DNA of 49,330 nucleotides from DTDR01 sp964505415. Lineage in GTDB: Bacteria > Hydrothermota > Tepidihabitantia > Tepidihabitantales > DTDR01. Below the pieces are notes generated by a model, which saw nothing but the letters and a program-made list of their open reading frames with translations, was not told the DNA's origin and did no database searches. Below are positions 42,119 through 49,330 of this stretch, piece after piece. The translations under genes were made by a program, and so were the position numbers. The first letter of the stretch is position 1. Every line of letters starts with the position of its first letter. The DNA lies in NCBI GenBank assembly GCA_964505415.1, contig CAZDHW010000014.1, forward strand, positions 1 to 49,330, in the 5' to 3' direction.

Positions 42119-43034
42119 AATAAATAATTTTAATTCCAGAAATATTTTTTAATCGCTTTTCGCAATCAATAAGACCGGAAGTATGTTTAGAACTCAGGTC
42201 AATTTGAGTAACATCACCGGTGACAACCGCCTTTGAATTCCAACCTAAACGGGTAAGGAACATTTTCATTTGTGTTTTAGTAGTATTCTGTCCTTCGTCC
42301 AAAATAATAAAAGCATCGGAAAGGGTTCGACCACGCATATAGGCTAAAGGAGCAATTTCAATTATTTCTTCTTCAATCATTCTTTTTACTTTTTCAATAG
42401 GAATCATATCATAGAGGGCATCGTAAAGAGGTCGTAAATAAGGGGCCACTTTCTCTTTTAAATCTCCAGGCAAATAGCCAAGTTGTTCACCAGCTTCTAC
42501 TGCCGGTCGGGTTAAAATAATACGAGCTACTTTGCCATTTAAAAGATAAGATACTGCTTTGGCTACTGCTAAATAAGTTTTGCCAGTACCGGCTGGACCA
42601 ATACAAATTACTACTTCAGCCTCATCAATAGCTTTTAGATATTCTTCTTGATGTTTCGTTTGGGGGACAATTATTTTTTTAGGAGTGGCGATAGCGTATT
42701 CGCTTTTTATTTTTTCTTTTAAAGACCTTTCTTTTTTCTCTTCTGCCAATACCTCTTCACCTTTTACCAATTTAATCTCTTCGTTAATAAGCTCTTTTGT
42801 TAAAAAATTATTCTTTCTAATATGTTTCATAAGATTTAAAAACAATTCTCTAATTTTATAAACCTCCTCTTTAGGTCCTAATATTCTTATCCGGTCTTTT
42901 CGGGCAATAATTTGGGAGCCAAAAAAGCGGGAAATATAATTTAAATATTCATCCTGAAAACCAAGAAGTTTTATCGGGTCAATCCCTTTAAAAGGAACCG
43001 AAATTTTAATTAAATCTTCTTCTCTTTTTTCCAT
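42048..43034 (-). CDS. phoH: PhoH family ATPase
   Basis: 328 residues, full length. An N-terminal KH-like part (ISRFFGSQIIARKDRIRILG) precedes the PhoH ATPase with Walker A GPAGTGKTYLAVAKAV, TRPAVEAGEQLGYLPGDL, MRGRTLSDAFIILDEGQNTT (Walker B) and TQMKMFLTRLGWNSKAVVTGD in part. It is a predicted RNA-linked ATPase next to ybeY, a widely conserved pairing. A perfect consensus promoter lies about 45 bases upstream. No Shine-Dalgarno is seen in the leader, which ends in AATATTTTTTCTTT before the ATG. Confidence 0.92.
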   Translation of the reverse strand: MEKREEDLIKISVPFKGIDPIKLLGFQDEYLNYISRFFGSQIIARKDRIRILGPKEEVYKIRELFLNLMKHIRKNNFLTKELINEEIKLVKGEEVLAEEKKERSLKEKIKSEYAIATPKKIIVPQTKHQEEYLKAIDEAEVVICIGPAGTGKTYLAVAKAVSYLLNGKVARIILTRPAVEAGEQLGYLPGDLKEKVAPYLRPLYDALYDMIPIEKVKRMIEEEIIEIAPLAYMRGRTLSDAFIILDEGQNTTKTQMKMFLTRLGWNSKAVVTGDVTQIDLSSKHTSGLIDCEKRLKNISGIKIIYFDKSDVTRPAIVSEIIKAYEEES

Positions 43035-43083
43035 AAAGAAAAAATATTTTGGAGTAATACGACCATTAACTTAATTTTAATAA

Positions 43084-43112
43084 ATTATAACTAATAATTG
43101 AATATTTGTCAA
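43084..43112 (-). promoter_or_regulatory. consensus promoter of the phoH operon
   Basis: Minus-strand TTGACA at 43112-43107, a 17-base spacer and TATAAT at 43089-43084: an exact sigma-70 consensus. Transcription should begin near 43077. It is back to back with the yggS promoter. Confidence 0.85.
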
Positions 43113-43136
43113 TTGAATAAATTTTTATTTTTTAAT

Positions 43137-43165
43137 TTGAAAATAGTACCTTTTATTTTTATTAT
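43137..43165 (+). promoter_or_regulatory. promoter of yggS (leaderless type)
   Basis: TTGAAA at 43137-43142, a 17-base spacer and TATTAT at 43160-43165. The ATG at 43171 follows after 5 bases, so no leader is expected. Confidence 0.65.
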
Positions 43166-43170
43166 TTATT

Positions 43171-43872
43171 ATGGCTGATATAAAGAAAAACTTGGAAGAC
43201 CTTTGGGAAAGAATAATAAAAACCTGTGAGAAAGTTAAAAGAAAAAAAGAGGAGATTGAAATCGTTGCCATAAGTAAAGGTGTGGAGGTTGAAAAGATTA
43301 AAGAAGCGATAAATTGTGGTTTAAACAAAATTGGTGAAAATCGGGTTCAGGAAGCTTTAAAAAAAATTCCCCTTATTGAGAATGAATTCAAAAATATTGA
43401 ATGGCATTTTGTTGGTCATTTACAAACAAATAAAGTTAAAAAAGCGATAAAATACTTTTCAGTAATTCAATCGGTAGATAGAATTAGTTTAGCTGAGGAA
43501 TTACAAAAAGAAGCTCAAAAAGCAAATAAAATTATCAAAGTTTTTATTCAAGTAAATACTTCTTTTGAAGAAACAAAATTCGGTGTTTTGCCGGAAGAAT
43601 TAGATAAATTGGTTGAGTATGTGTTAAATCTTCCTAATTTAGAATTAATAGGATTAATGACCTTAGGACCAGTAACTGCCCTCGAGGACAAAGAAAATTC
43701 CCGAAAATCTTTTAGACTCCTTTATGAATTAAGAGAAAAAGTGAAAGAAAAATTTAAAATTCCTCTTCCTTATCTTTCTATGGGTATGAGTAGCGATTTT
43801 GAAATTGCAATTGAAGAAGGCGCCAACATGATAAGAATTGGTACCCTTATTTTTGGTCCAAGAAATCAGTAG
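43171..43872 (+). CDS. yggS: pyridoxal phosphate homeostasis protein (YggS/PLPBP)
   Basis: 233 residues, normal for the family. The PLP lysine is in VAISKGVEVEKI near residue 34; GENRVQEAL, WHFVGHLQTNKVKK, FIQVNTSFEETKFGV, LIGLMTLGP and LSMGMSSDFEIAIEEGANMIRIGTLIFG (in part) are all hallmarks. It is a single-domain PLP carrier that keeps cellular PLP in balance. It stands alone between two minus-strand units. No Shine-Dalgarno precedes the ATG; the -10 box is 5 bases away, so the mRNA should be leaderless. Confidence 0.93.
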   Translation: MADIKKNLEDLWERIIKTCEKVKRKKEEIEIVAISKGVEVEKIKEAINCGLNKIGENRVQEALKKIPLIENEFKNIEWHFVGHLQTNKVKKAIKYFSVIQSVDRISLAEELQKEAQKANKIIKVFIQVNTSFEETKFGVLPEELDKLVEYVLNLPNLELIGLMTLGPVTALEDKENSRKSFRLLYELREKVKEKFKIPLPYLSMGMSSDFEIAIEEGANMIRIGTLIFGPRNQ

Positions 43873-43884
43873 TTATAATTAAAT

Positions 43885-45057
43885 TTATTTTAGATAAACA
43901 ATTTTCTTCGTGAGATATACCTTTTTCCCTTCAATCCTTAAGAAGTAAATTCCTTGGGGATAGGATTTATCAACTTTTAAATCGTGTATTTTTTGTCCTT
44001 TGATTTTTCCTAAGCAATCAATATATTTGCCACAAAGGTCATAAAGATTTATTTTTAGTTCTTCGTCAATATTTGTTTTTAGTATTAGTTTAGTTTTATT
44101 GTTAATAATAACTGGATTTGTTAAAAGCGTAACTTTTTTTTCATTTTTGTTTTCGCTTATTCCAACAAGTCGTTCATAAAATGCCTGAAGACTATCGGCA
44201 TTGTTTAAAAATTCATTTACAGAAGAACCACCCAAAAGAGCAAAAGCACACATATATTCTTCATTCGGCTCTAAACTAAAAGGTCCTACCGAAGCTACGC
44301 TTGACCAATCACTGGCGGTTACTCCCGCATACTGGCGAATAATTCCTTTTAAAAATTTATATTTAAAACTATCGGGCAAACCGTAATAAGGATGAACATA
44401 AGTAGGATTATAAAGACAGGCAAGATTTGCCCAACTTCTTGGCCAAAGAATTTTTATTCCGACAGTTGGATTTTCCGTTGTTGACCTTCTTTGATAAACG
44501 CAACGTCTTACGGTATCGGTGCCACCGAGTTCGGAAGGAGAACCACCGGGTAAATCTAAATCCAAGATTATTCCGGCATATAAACTTTCGACCCGAGTAG
44601 CTCCTAAATTTTTAATAGTAAAGATTATAATTACTCCATCATCATAATTAGGGTCAGGTGAAGCAAGGGAATATTGAGTAACTTTTAAACTTTTTGGTGT
44701 TGGATGACCGGAATCAATATAAGTAGCTTCAAATTCTTGTAAGCCGTATCGGGAAACCCGATGGATAGGGTCGACGGTTCTAAAATCGCGGTCAATCCTA
44801 TAATTAGGTGCGTAATGGCCATCAGCCACATAGGTAATTGAATTAGTGAGGCAAAAACCGCCAAAGAATAAATGGTCAGAGCCGGTTCTGGGATACCTAA
44901 AGCCATAAGGAATATTGGTTGTTCCGGTTGTTTCGCCACCGATGTGGGCTCTGTCAGTTACTTGTAAGATGATATTTCCGGTGTCGTGGCGAACAATGGT
45001 AAAATTAAAATTGGGAGCTAAATTAATAATTGGTAATAAAATTACTAAATAAATCAT
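43885..45057 (-). CDS. secreted protein of unknown function with sorting tail
   Basis: 390 residues. A short N-terminal hydrophobic segment (MIYLVILLPIINLAP) is probably a signal peptide. The body (20-290) is beta-rich and Gly/Asp/Thr-rich (for example HIGGETTGTTNIPYGFRYPR) and is not a family I recognise. The tail (about 305-390) is a type A sorting domain: LLTNPVIINNKTKLILKT, INLYDLCGKYIDCLG and YPQGIYFLRIEGKKVYLTKKIVYLK (as separate motifs). GGAGGTAAAG precedes the ATG. GC is clearly higher over 44150-44950 than around it. It ends 12 bases from the convergent yggS gene. Confidence 0.7.
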   Translation of the reverse strand: MIYLVILLPIINLAPNFNFTIVRHDTGNIILQVTDRAHIGGETTGTTNIPYGFRYPRTGSDHLFFGGFCLTNSITYVADGHYAPNYRIDRDFRTVDPIHRVSRYGLQEFEATYIDSGHPTPKSLKVTQYSLASPDPNYDDGVIIIFTIKNLGATRVESLYAGIILDLDLPGGSPSELGGTDTVRRCVYQRRSTTENPTVGIKILWPRSWANLACLYNPTYVHPYYGLPDSFKYKFLKGIIRQYAGVTASDWSSVASVGPFSLEPNEEYMCAFALLGGSSVNEFLNNADSLQAFYERLVGISENKNEKKVTLLTNPVIINNKTKLILKTNIDEELKINLYDLCGKYIDCLGKIKGQKIHDLKVDKSYPQGIYFLRIEGKKVYLTKKIVYLK

Positions 45058-45085
45058 TCTTTACCTCCTTTTTAAATTACTTTAA

Positions 45086-45113
45086 ATTATATTTTTAAAA
45101 ATAAAAAAGTCAA
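45086..45113 (-). promoter_or_regulatory. promoter of the secreted-protein gene
   Basis: Minus-strand TTGACT at 45113-45108, a 16-base spacer and TATAAT at 45091-45086. Predicted start near 45079 gives a leader of about 22 bases with GGAGG. Confidence 0.75.
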
Positions 45114-45117
45114 TAAA

Positions 45118-45189
<72 letters not shown>

Positions 45190-45194
45190 AAATT

Positions 45195-46982
45195 TTACTC
45201 TTTTTCGTATAAAAAATGGCGAAAATCTTTTACTTTTGGTTCTTTAACAAATTCTTGCCAAAGATATTGAAGGAGTTGATTAGTCTTTTGGTTCCGATAA
45301 TTATCAATTGGAATATCACCTAAAACATTTTTCTCTTCACATTTGATAATATAAAATCCCCAATCAACTTCAATTACCGGCGAAATTTCACCGGGATTTA
45401 GAGCATAAGTAGCACCGGCAAATTCTGGTCCTCTGGTTCTTACACAATATTCAAAATTCATAAAATCTTCTTTCAAATTAATTTCCACAAAGGGATATTT
45501 TAATTGGATAGAATCAGTAGGAACATTTTTTAATAAGAGTTCCCTTATCTCTTCGGCGATTTTTCTTTGTTTTTCTTTTGCCTTTTCTCTTCTAATTTTG
45601 TAGGCGAGTGAGGTTTTAAGTCGCTCAAAAGGTTGATAACTTTCTTTATTAATTTTTTCTAAATAAAAAACAAGATAAGAATTAGCAGTTTTTATCGGTG
45701 GTGAGACTGAACCTATTTTTGAGTTGAAAGCAAAATTTTCCAATTGACTGGGGCTACTTAATCTTAACCAAAAAACCGGTCTACCTTCGGTAATCGTTAT
45801 TGGGCGGGGATATTGATTGAAATATTTTAAAGCCAAAGTATCAAAATTTTTTTCCTTGGCTTCTTCCCGAAATTTTTCTAAAGTATCTAAAAGGGCTTCA
45901 ATGGTTGAAGAGGAGACCTTTATTTTCACCCCAATTGTTCTTATTTTTACGCTATCATTTTTCTTTTCCCTTAATTGAACAATTTCCCAAGTATCACCTT
46001 TTAAAAAGGGTAAAGAAAATTCATTTATTTTTAAATTTTGAATAATTCTTTTACTTACGCTATCAAAATCTTTTAAACTATACCAGCTGCCGGCAGTATC
46101 TTCTGCAAATTCAGAAAAATCAACCATACAAATACCAAAATCTTCGCCTTTTTTTAATTCTTCATAGGCATCATTAATAATGGAAATTGCCTCTTGACTA
46201 TCCGCGGAAGTGATTTCCATGGGTATTTCAATATATTTTAGCTGGGCCATTTTGGGAATTTTAAAATCTTTTTTATGTTTATTATAATAGTTTTTTAATT
46301 CTTTCTCGGAAATCGGAAAAGTATCTTCGGGAAGTAAGAGCGGAACAAAAATATGGGTAGCAACAATTCTAGTTTTTTGTAACTCAGTAAAAAATTCGGC
46401 TTCTTTAGTAGGTATTTGGATAGCGGCTTCTAAATCCAAACGGAATTTTTCCTTAGGTAAAAAATCCAAAAGTTCTTGGGCGTAAGCAGCAAAATAAGCT
46501 TGATTTTGCGGATTAATTAATAATTGATAATATTTTTGATAATCAAAATTTCCCAAGCTATCTTTCAATTCCGGAAGGTTTTTTAACTCTTCTGGCGGAT
46601 TGGCTTTCATTATTTCAAAAAGTTCTTCGTTAGTTACGGTAATATTAGTTGATTTTAAGATTTCTTGCCAAGTTTTATTTTCAATAAGATATTTAAAGGC
46701 TTCTTCTTGTAAATTTAACCTTTCCGCTTCCGAAATATTTTTTATACGATTAGTTCGCAGATATTTATAAAGCAAATAATTGAAGACATTTTGGTATTCA
46801 TCAATTTTTATCGGCCTTTTGCCAACATAGCCAATAATCCCTTTTCTTATTGGATTCTTTTTAAAACCTCCCTCGCGCAATACTAACCATAATTCCGATA
46901 GTAAAAAGCCGCCAACAAAAGCGATAGCCACAATTAACATAATTGTCCGCATATTTTTTCTGATTTTTGATATACTAAGCAT
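45195..46982 (-). CDS. PpiD/SurA-like peptidyl-prolyl isomerase, membrane anchored
   Basis: 595 residues. An N-terminal anchor (RTIMLIVAIAFVGGFLLSELWLV) follows a short cytosolic basic stretch, as in PpiD. A SurA_N-type chaperone region follows (about 50-210). Two parvulin-like domains are visible: one around 235-345 (MAQLKYIEIPMEIT ... FAEDTAGSWYSLKDFD) and a degenerate one near 510-570 (CVRTRGPEFAGATYALNPGEISPVIEV in part). It should help fold secreted and outer-membrane proteins in the periplasm, fitting the many secreted proteins here. The -10 box lies 5 bases before the ATG. Its stop is 5 bases before tRNA-Thr. Confidence 0.82.
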   Translation of the reverse strand: MLSISKIRKNMRTIMLIVAIAFVGGFLLSELWLVLREGGFKKNPIRKGIIGYVGKRPIKIDEYQNVFNYLLYKYLRTNRIKNISEAERLNLQEEAFKYLIENKTWQEILKSTNITVTNEELFEIMKANPPEELKNLPELKDSLGNFDYQKYYQLLINPQNQAYFAAYAQELLDFLPKEKFRLDLEAAIQIPTKEAEFFTELQKTRIVATHIFVPLLLPEDTFPISEKELKNYYNKHKKDFKIPKMAQLKYIEIPMEITSADSQEAISIINDAYEELKKGEDFGICMVDFSEFAEDTAGSWYSLKDFDSVSKRIIQNLKINEFSLPFLKGDTWEIVQLREKKNDSVKIRTIGVKIKVSSSTIEALLDTLEKFREEAKEKNFDTLALKYFNQYPRPITITEGRPVFWLRLSSPSQLENFAFNSKIGSVSPPIKTANSYLVFYLEKINKESYQPFERLKTSLAYKIRREKAKEKQRKIAEEIRELLLKNVPTDSIQLKYPFVEINLKEDFMNFEYCVRTRGPEFAGATYALNPGEISPVIEVDWGFYIIKCEEKNVLGDIPIDNYRNQKTNQLLQYLWQEFVKEPKVKDFRHFLYEKE

Positions 46983-46987
46983 AAAAA

Positions 46988-47016
46988 ATTATAATCCTAA
47001 ATAGCTAAAAAATCAA
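46988..47016 (-). promoter_or_regulatory. promoter of ppiD-like gene (leaderless type)
   Basis: Minus-strand TTGATT at 47016-47011, a 17-base spacer and TATAAT at 46993-46988, then five T before the ATG at 46982. The -35 box overlaps the stop codon region of the xerC-like gene. Confidence 0.65.
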
Positions 47017-47891
47017 TTTAATTTAGCTCGCGGATGGGTCTTTTTATAAATCGCTTTTAATTGACCAATGGTTAAATGGGTATAAATCTGGGTTGTTTGC
47101 AAACTACTATGACCAAGAAGCTCTTGAACGGCTCTTAAATCCGCTCCCCGGTCAAGAAGATGGGTAGCAAAGGTATGTCTTAAAACATGGGGGTTAGTGG
47201 CCGGGGAATTTTTTATTTTACTCAAATATTTTTTTACAATCTTTTGAATTTGGCGGTTACTCAATTTTTTATTAAATTTGGAGACAAAAAGATAAGGTGA
47301 AGAATCTTTTCTTTTTTCCAAATATTCTTTTATTGCCAATAAGGCATAATTGCCAAAAGGTACTATTCTTTCTTTTTCTCCTTTTCCTTTTACTTTTAAT
47401 ATTTTATTTTCAAAGTCAACATCAGAAATCTTTAAATTTACCAATTCTTTTACTCTTAATCCGGAAGCGTAAAAAAGTTCCAAAATTGCCTTATCCCGAT
47501 AACTAATCTCCTTTGGTGGTTTTAGTGCTAAAACTTCTCTCATTTGGCTTTCGGTTAAAAAGCCGGGCAATTTTCTTTCTAATCTTGGCGATTTGACAAT
47601 CGTTGCTGGATTTTTTTCAATCTTTTTGTTCTCTTTTAAAAATCTATAAAATGATTTTAAAGCCGACAATTTTCGGCAAACACTTCTTTTATCATAGCCA
47701 TATCTTAAAAGATAGCCACAAAAATTTCTAACCATTTGACTATTAACCTTTAAAAAATCATCAACCTTTTCTCGGTCAATAAGGTATTCTAAAAATTGGT
47801 TTAAATCATTTTTATAAGCCCTTAGGGTCTCTTCCGAATAATTTCTTTCGGCCTTTAAATATTCCAAAAATTTAAAAATTAAACTATTCAT
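47013..47891 (-). CDS. xerC: tyrosine recombinase, XerC-like
   Basis: 292 residues. The N-terminal domain (FLEYLKAERNYSEETLRAYKNDL split) and catalytic domain are complete: YASGLRVKELVNL (Arg), VKGKGEKERIVPFG (Lys), NPHVLRHTFATHLLDRGADL (His, Arg), LLGHSSLQTTQIYTHL (His and nucleophilic Tyr). The end IYKKTHPRA resembles XerC. Likely the partner of the XerD-like protein at 16794-17687. The ATG overlaps lpdA by 8 bases, so it is expressed from the lpdA promoter. Confidence 0.85.
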   Translation of the reverse strand: MNSLIFKFLEYLKAERNYSEETLRAYKNDLNQFLEYLIDREKVDDFLKVNSQMVRNFCGYLLRYGYDKRSVCRKLSALKSFYRFLKENKKIEKNPATIVKSPRLERKLPGFLTESQMREVLALKPPKEISYRDKAILELFYASGLRVKELVNLKISDVDFENKILKVKGKGEKERIVPFGNYALLAIKEYLEKRKDSSPYLFVSKFNKKLSNRQIQKIVKKYLSKIKNSPATNPHVLRHTFATHLLDRGADLRAVQELLGHSSLQTTQIYTHLTIGQLKAIYKKTHPRAKLN

Positions 47892-49251
47892 AAAAATGGA
47901 TCGCCTTTTTTATTACTGATAAAAAAGTTTCTTCAATAATTTCGGAAAGGGTGGGATGGGGAAAAACCACATCTTTTATTTTTTCTAACTCTAAATTGAG
48001 AGCTAAAAAAATACTACCTTCACCAATAATTTCTGAGGCGTAAGGCATAATAAGATGAAGCCCTAAAATCTTTCTTTCTTTTTTGTCAAAAATTATTTTA
48101 GAAAAACCTTCACTTTTATTAATTGTTAATGAGCGACCAACAACTGCCAAAGGAATTTTTTTCACAATAACATCATAGCCTTTATTTCTTGCTTCTTCTT
48201 CGGTTAAACCAATAGTCGCAATTTCTGGTTCGGTATAAATACAGTTAGGAATAAAAATTTCCCTTTCTTCTTTTCCCTCAAAAATTATTTCCACTAATTT
48301 TTTACCTTCGTACATTGCTTTATGGGCAAGAAGTGGTGGCTTTCTTATATCACCAATCGCATAAATTTGCGGAAAATTGGTTTCCATTCTATTATTGGTT
48401 TCGATATAGCCATATTTATCAACTTTAATTTTATTTAAATTCAACTCATCACTTCTTGGTCTTCTACCGATAGCCAATAAAACATTATCAAAATCAATTG
48501 TTATTTCTCCTTCTTCTTTCTTTTCTATCTTGGCTATTCTTTTATTCAAATCAATCTCTTTTAAATAAGAATTTAAGTGAAAAACAATTCCTTTCTTCTC
48601 CAAAAGATTTTTCAAATAATTAGCAATTTCTAAATCAATTCCCGGTAAGATTTGCTTAGCGATTTCCACAAAGATAACTTTAGAACCAAAAGAAGCATAA
48701 ATAGTGCCCAATTCCAAACCAATAACCCCAGCACCAATTATTAAAAGTTTTTCTGGTACTTTTTCAAAATCTAATGCTTCCTCTGATGTCCAAATAATCT
48801 CTTTATCTTTTGGGATATTTTCTAAATAAACTGGTTTGGAACCACAAGCAATAACAAATCTTTCTCCTTTTATTCTTCTATTACTTTTTAACAATCTTAT
48901 CTCATTTTCATTCTCAAAAATTGCCTTATCTTTAACCAATTCAATATTATACTTATTTAAAAGAAACTCAATCCCTTTTCTTAATCGCAAAATTACTTTT
49001 TCTTTATGAGCTTTTACTTTCTTGATATCAATCTTATTCAAAAAAAGTTCAATACCGCAATTACTTAATTCCTTACTTTCATTTATTATTTTTGCTAAAT
49101 GTAAAAGGGTTTTTGTGGGGATACAACCTTGATTTAAACAGACACCGCCAACTTCCTTTTCTTCAATTAAAATAACCTTCTTATTATATTGAGCGGCTTT
49201 AATAGCACAGACATAACCAGCCGGACCACCCCCAATAATTACCAAATCCAT
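47884..49251 (-). CDS. lpdA: dihydrolipoyl dehydrogenase
   Basis: 455 residues. FAD site LVIIGGGPAGYVCAIKA at the N-terminus; redox-active disulfide Cys38/Cys43 in GGVCLNQGCIPTKT; NAD site LLIIGAGVIGLELGTIYA near 170; the second FAD contact IYAIGDI near 300; and the catalytic His-Glu pair in FPHPTLSEIIEE near 435. It reoxidises lipoamide of 2-oxoacid dehydrogenase or glycine cleavage complexes; none of those partners is in view, and they may lie beyond the window edge on either side. The TATAAT box ends 6 bases before the ATG and no Shine-Dalgarno exists. Confidence 0.93.
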   Translation of the reverse strand: MDLVIIGGGPAGYVCAIKAAQYNKKVILIEEKEVGGVCLNQGCIPTKTLLHLAKIINESKELSNCGIELFLNKIDIKKVKAHKEKVILRLRKGIEFLLNKYNIELVKDKAIFENENEIRLLKSNRRIKGERFVIACGSKPVYLENIPKDKEIIWTSEEALDFEKVPEKLLIIGAGVIGLELGTIYASFGSKVIFVEIAKQILPGIDLEIANYLKNLLEKKGIVFHLNSYLKEIDLNKRIAKIEKKEEGEITIDFDNVLLAIGRRPRSDELNLNKIKVDKYGYIETNNRMETNFPQIYAIGDIRKPPLLAHKAMYEGKKLVEIIFEGKEEREIFIPNCIYTEPEIATIGLTEEEARNKGYDVIVKKIPLAVVGRSLTINKSEGFSKIIFDKKERKILGLHLIMPYASEIIGEGSIFLALNLELEKIKDVVFPHPTLSEIIEETFLSVIKKAIHFYE

Positions 49252-49257
49252 AGAGAT

Positions 49258-49285
49258 ATTATAATTAAATTAACCAAATTTTCAA
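49258..49285 (-). promoter_or_regulatory. promoter of lpdA-xerC (leaderless type)
   Basis: Minus-strand TTGAAA at 49285-49280, a 16-base spacer and TATAAT at 49263-49258, then ATCTCT and the ATG at 49251. The transcript should begin on or beside the start codon. Confidence 0.75.
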
Positions 49286-49330
49286 AAAATCTTCCAAATC
49301 ATCTTACCCCTAAATTTTAAAAATTAAAAA

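Overview
The window is bacterial chromosome: AT-rich, densely packed and mostly housekeeping, with no insertion sequence, prophage, CRISPR array or rRNA seen. Several secreted proteins end in a C-terminal tail of the type IX secretion 'type A sorting' kind. Together with large repeat-built surface proteins and low GC, this suggests an uncultured member of the FCB-like or candidate-phylum lineages (WOR-3/Stahlbacteria would fit). That placement is inference.

Layout. (1) 8-4188, minus: an operon of a DUF2520 dehydrogenase-like protein, an Ig-like lipoprotein, a VWA membrane protein and a small-multidrug-export-type membrane protein. (2) 4281-6920, plus: a secreted subtilase. (3) 6903-14426, minus: nine overlapping genes, cysS, deoC, threonine-dehydrogenase-like, rmlC-like, rmlB-like, ribBA, ribH, nusB and a metallophosphoesterase. 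(4) 14427-15691: the only long gap, holding an orphan promoter and a decayed secreted-protein gene. (5) 15692-26015, minus: tRNA-Arg(ACG), tadA, tRNA-Ser(CGA), M6-type protease, 14-repeat surface protein, small membrane protein, nadB, xerD-like, rlmD-like, all without a clear break. (6) 26135-30979, plus: TPR protein, GNAT protein, unknown protein, purN, lnt. (7) 30925-32703, minus: secreted M14 carboxypeptidase. (8) 32823-36371, plus: five tRNAs, a small membrane protein and a second subtilase with a very large insertion. (9) 36411-37305, plus: tRNA-Asp and a lipoprotein. (10) 37313-43034, minus: a tryptophanase/tyrosine phenol-lyase-family protein, and the recO, two CBS/DUF21, ybeY, phoH group. 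(11) yggS on plus; then on minus a secreted protein, tRNA-Thr, a PpiD/SurA-like chaperone, xerC-like and lpdA.

How it fits together. Four secreted peptidases (two S8, one M6, one M14), with threonine-dehydrogenase-like and tryptophanase-like enzymes, suggest a cell that digests external protein and ferments amino acids. The riboflavin (ribBA, ribH), NAD (nadB), purine (purN) and lipoprotein (lnt) genes are ordinary housekeeping.

The most unusual signals concern gene expression. Good sigma-70-type promoters can be read by eye. At lpdA, ppiD, yggS, the TPR gene and the DUF2520 gene, the -10 box lies only 5-6 bases before the start codon and there is no Shine-Dalgarno sequence, which implies leaderless mRNAs. 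Genes for secreted proteins instead have a 25-35 base leader with a strong GGAGG. In addition, three protein genes begin 0-7 bases after a tRNA 3' end, and two genes end exactly 5 bases before a tRNA. This resembles mitochondrial tRNA punctuation, with RNase P and RNase Z expected to create mRNA ends. In one case tadA directly follows tRNA-Arg(ACG), the substrate of its enzyme.
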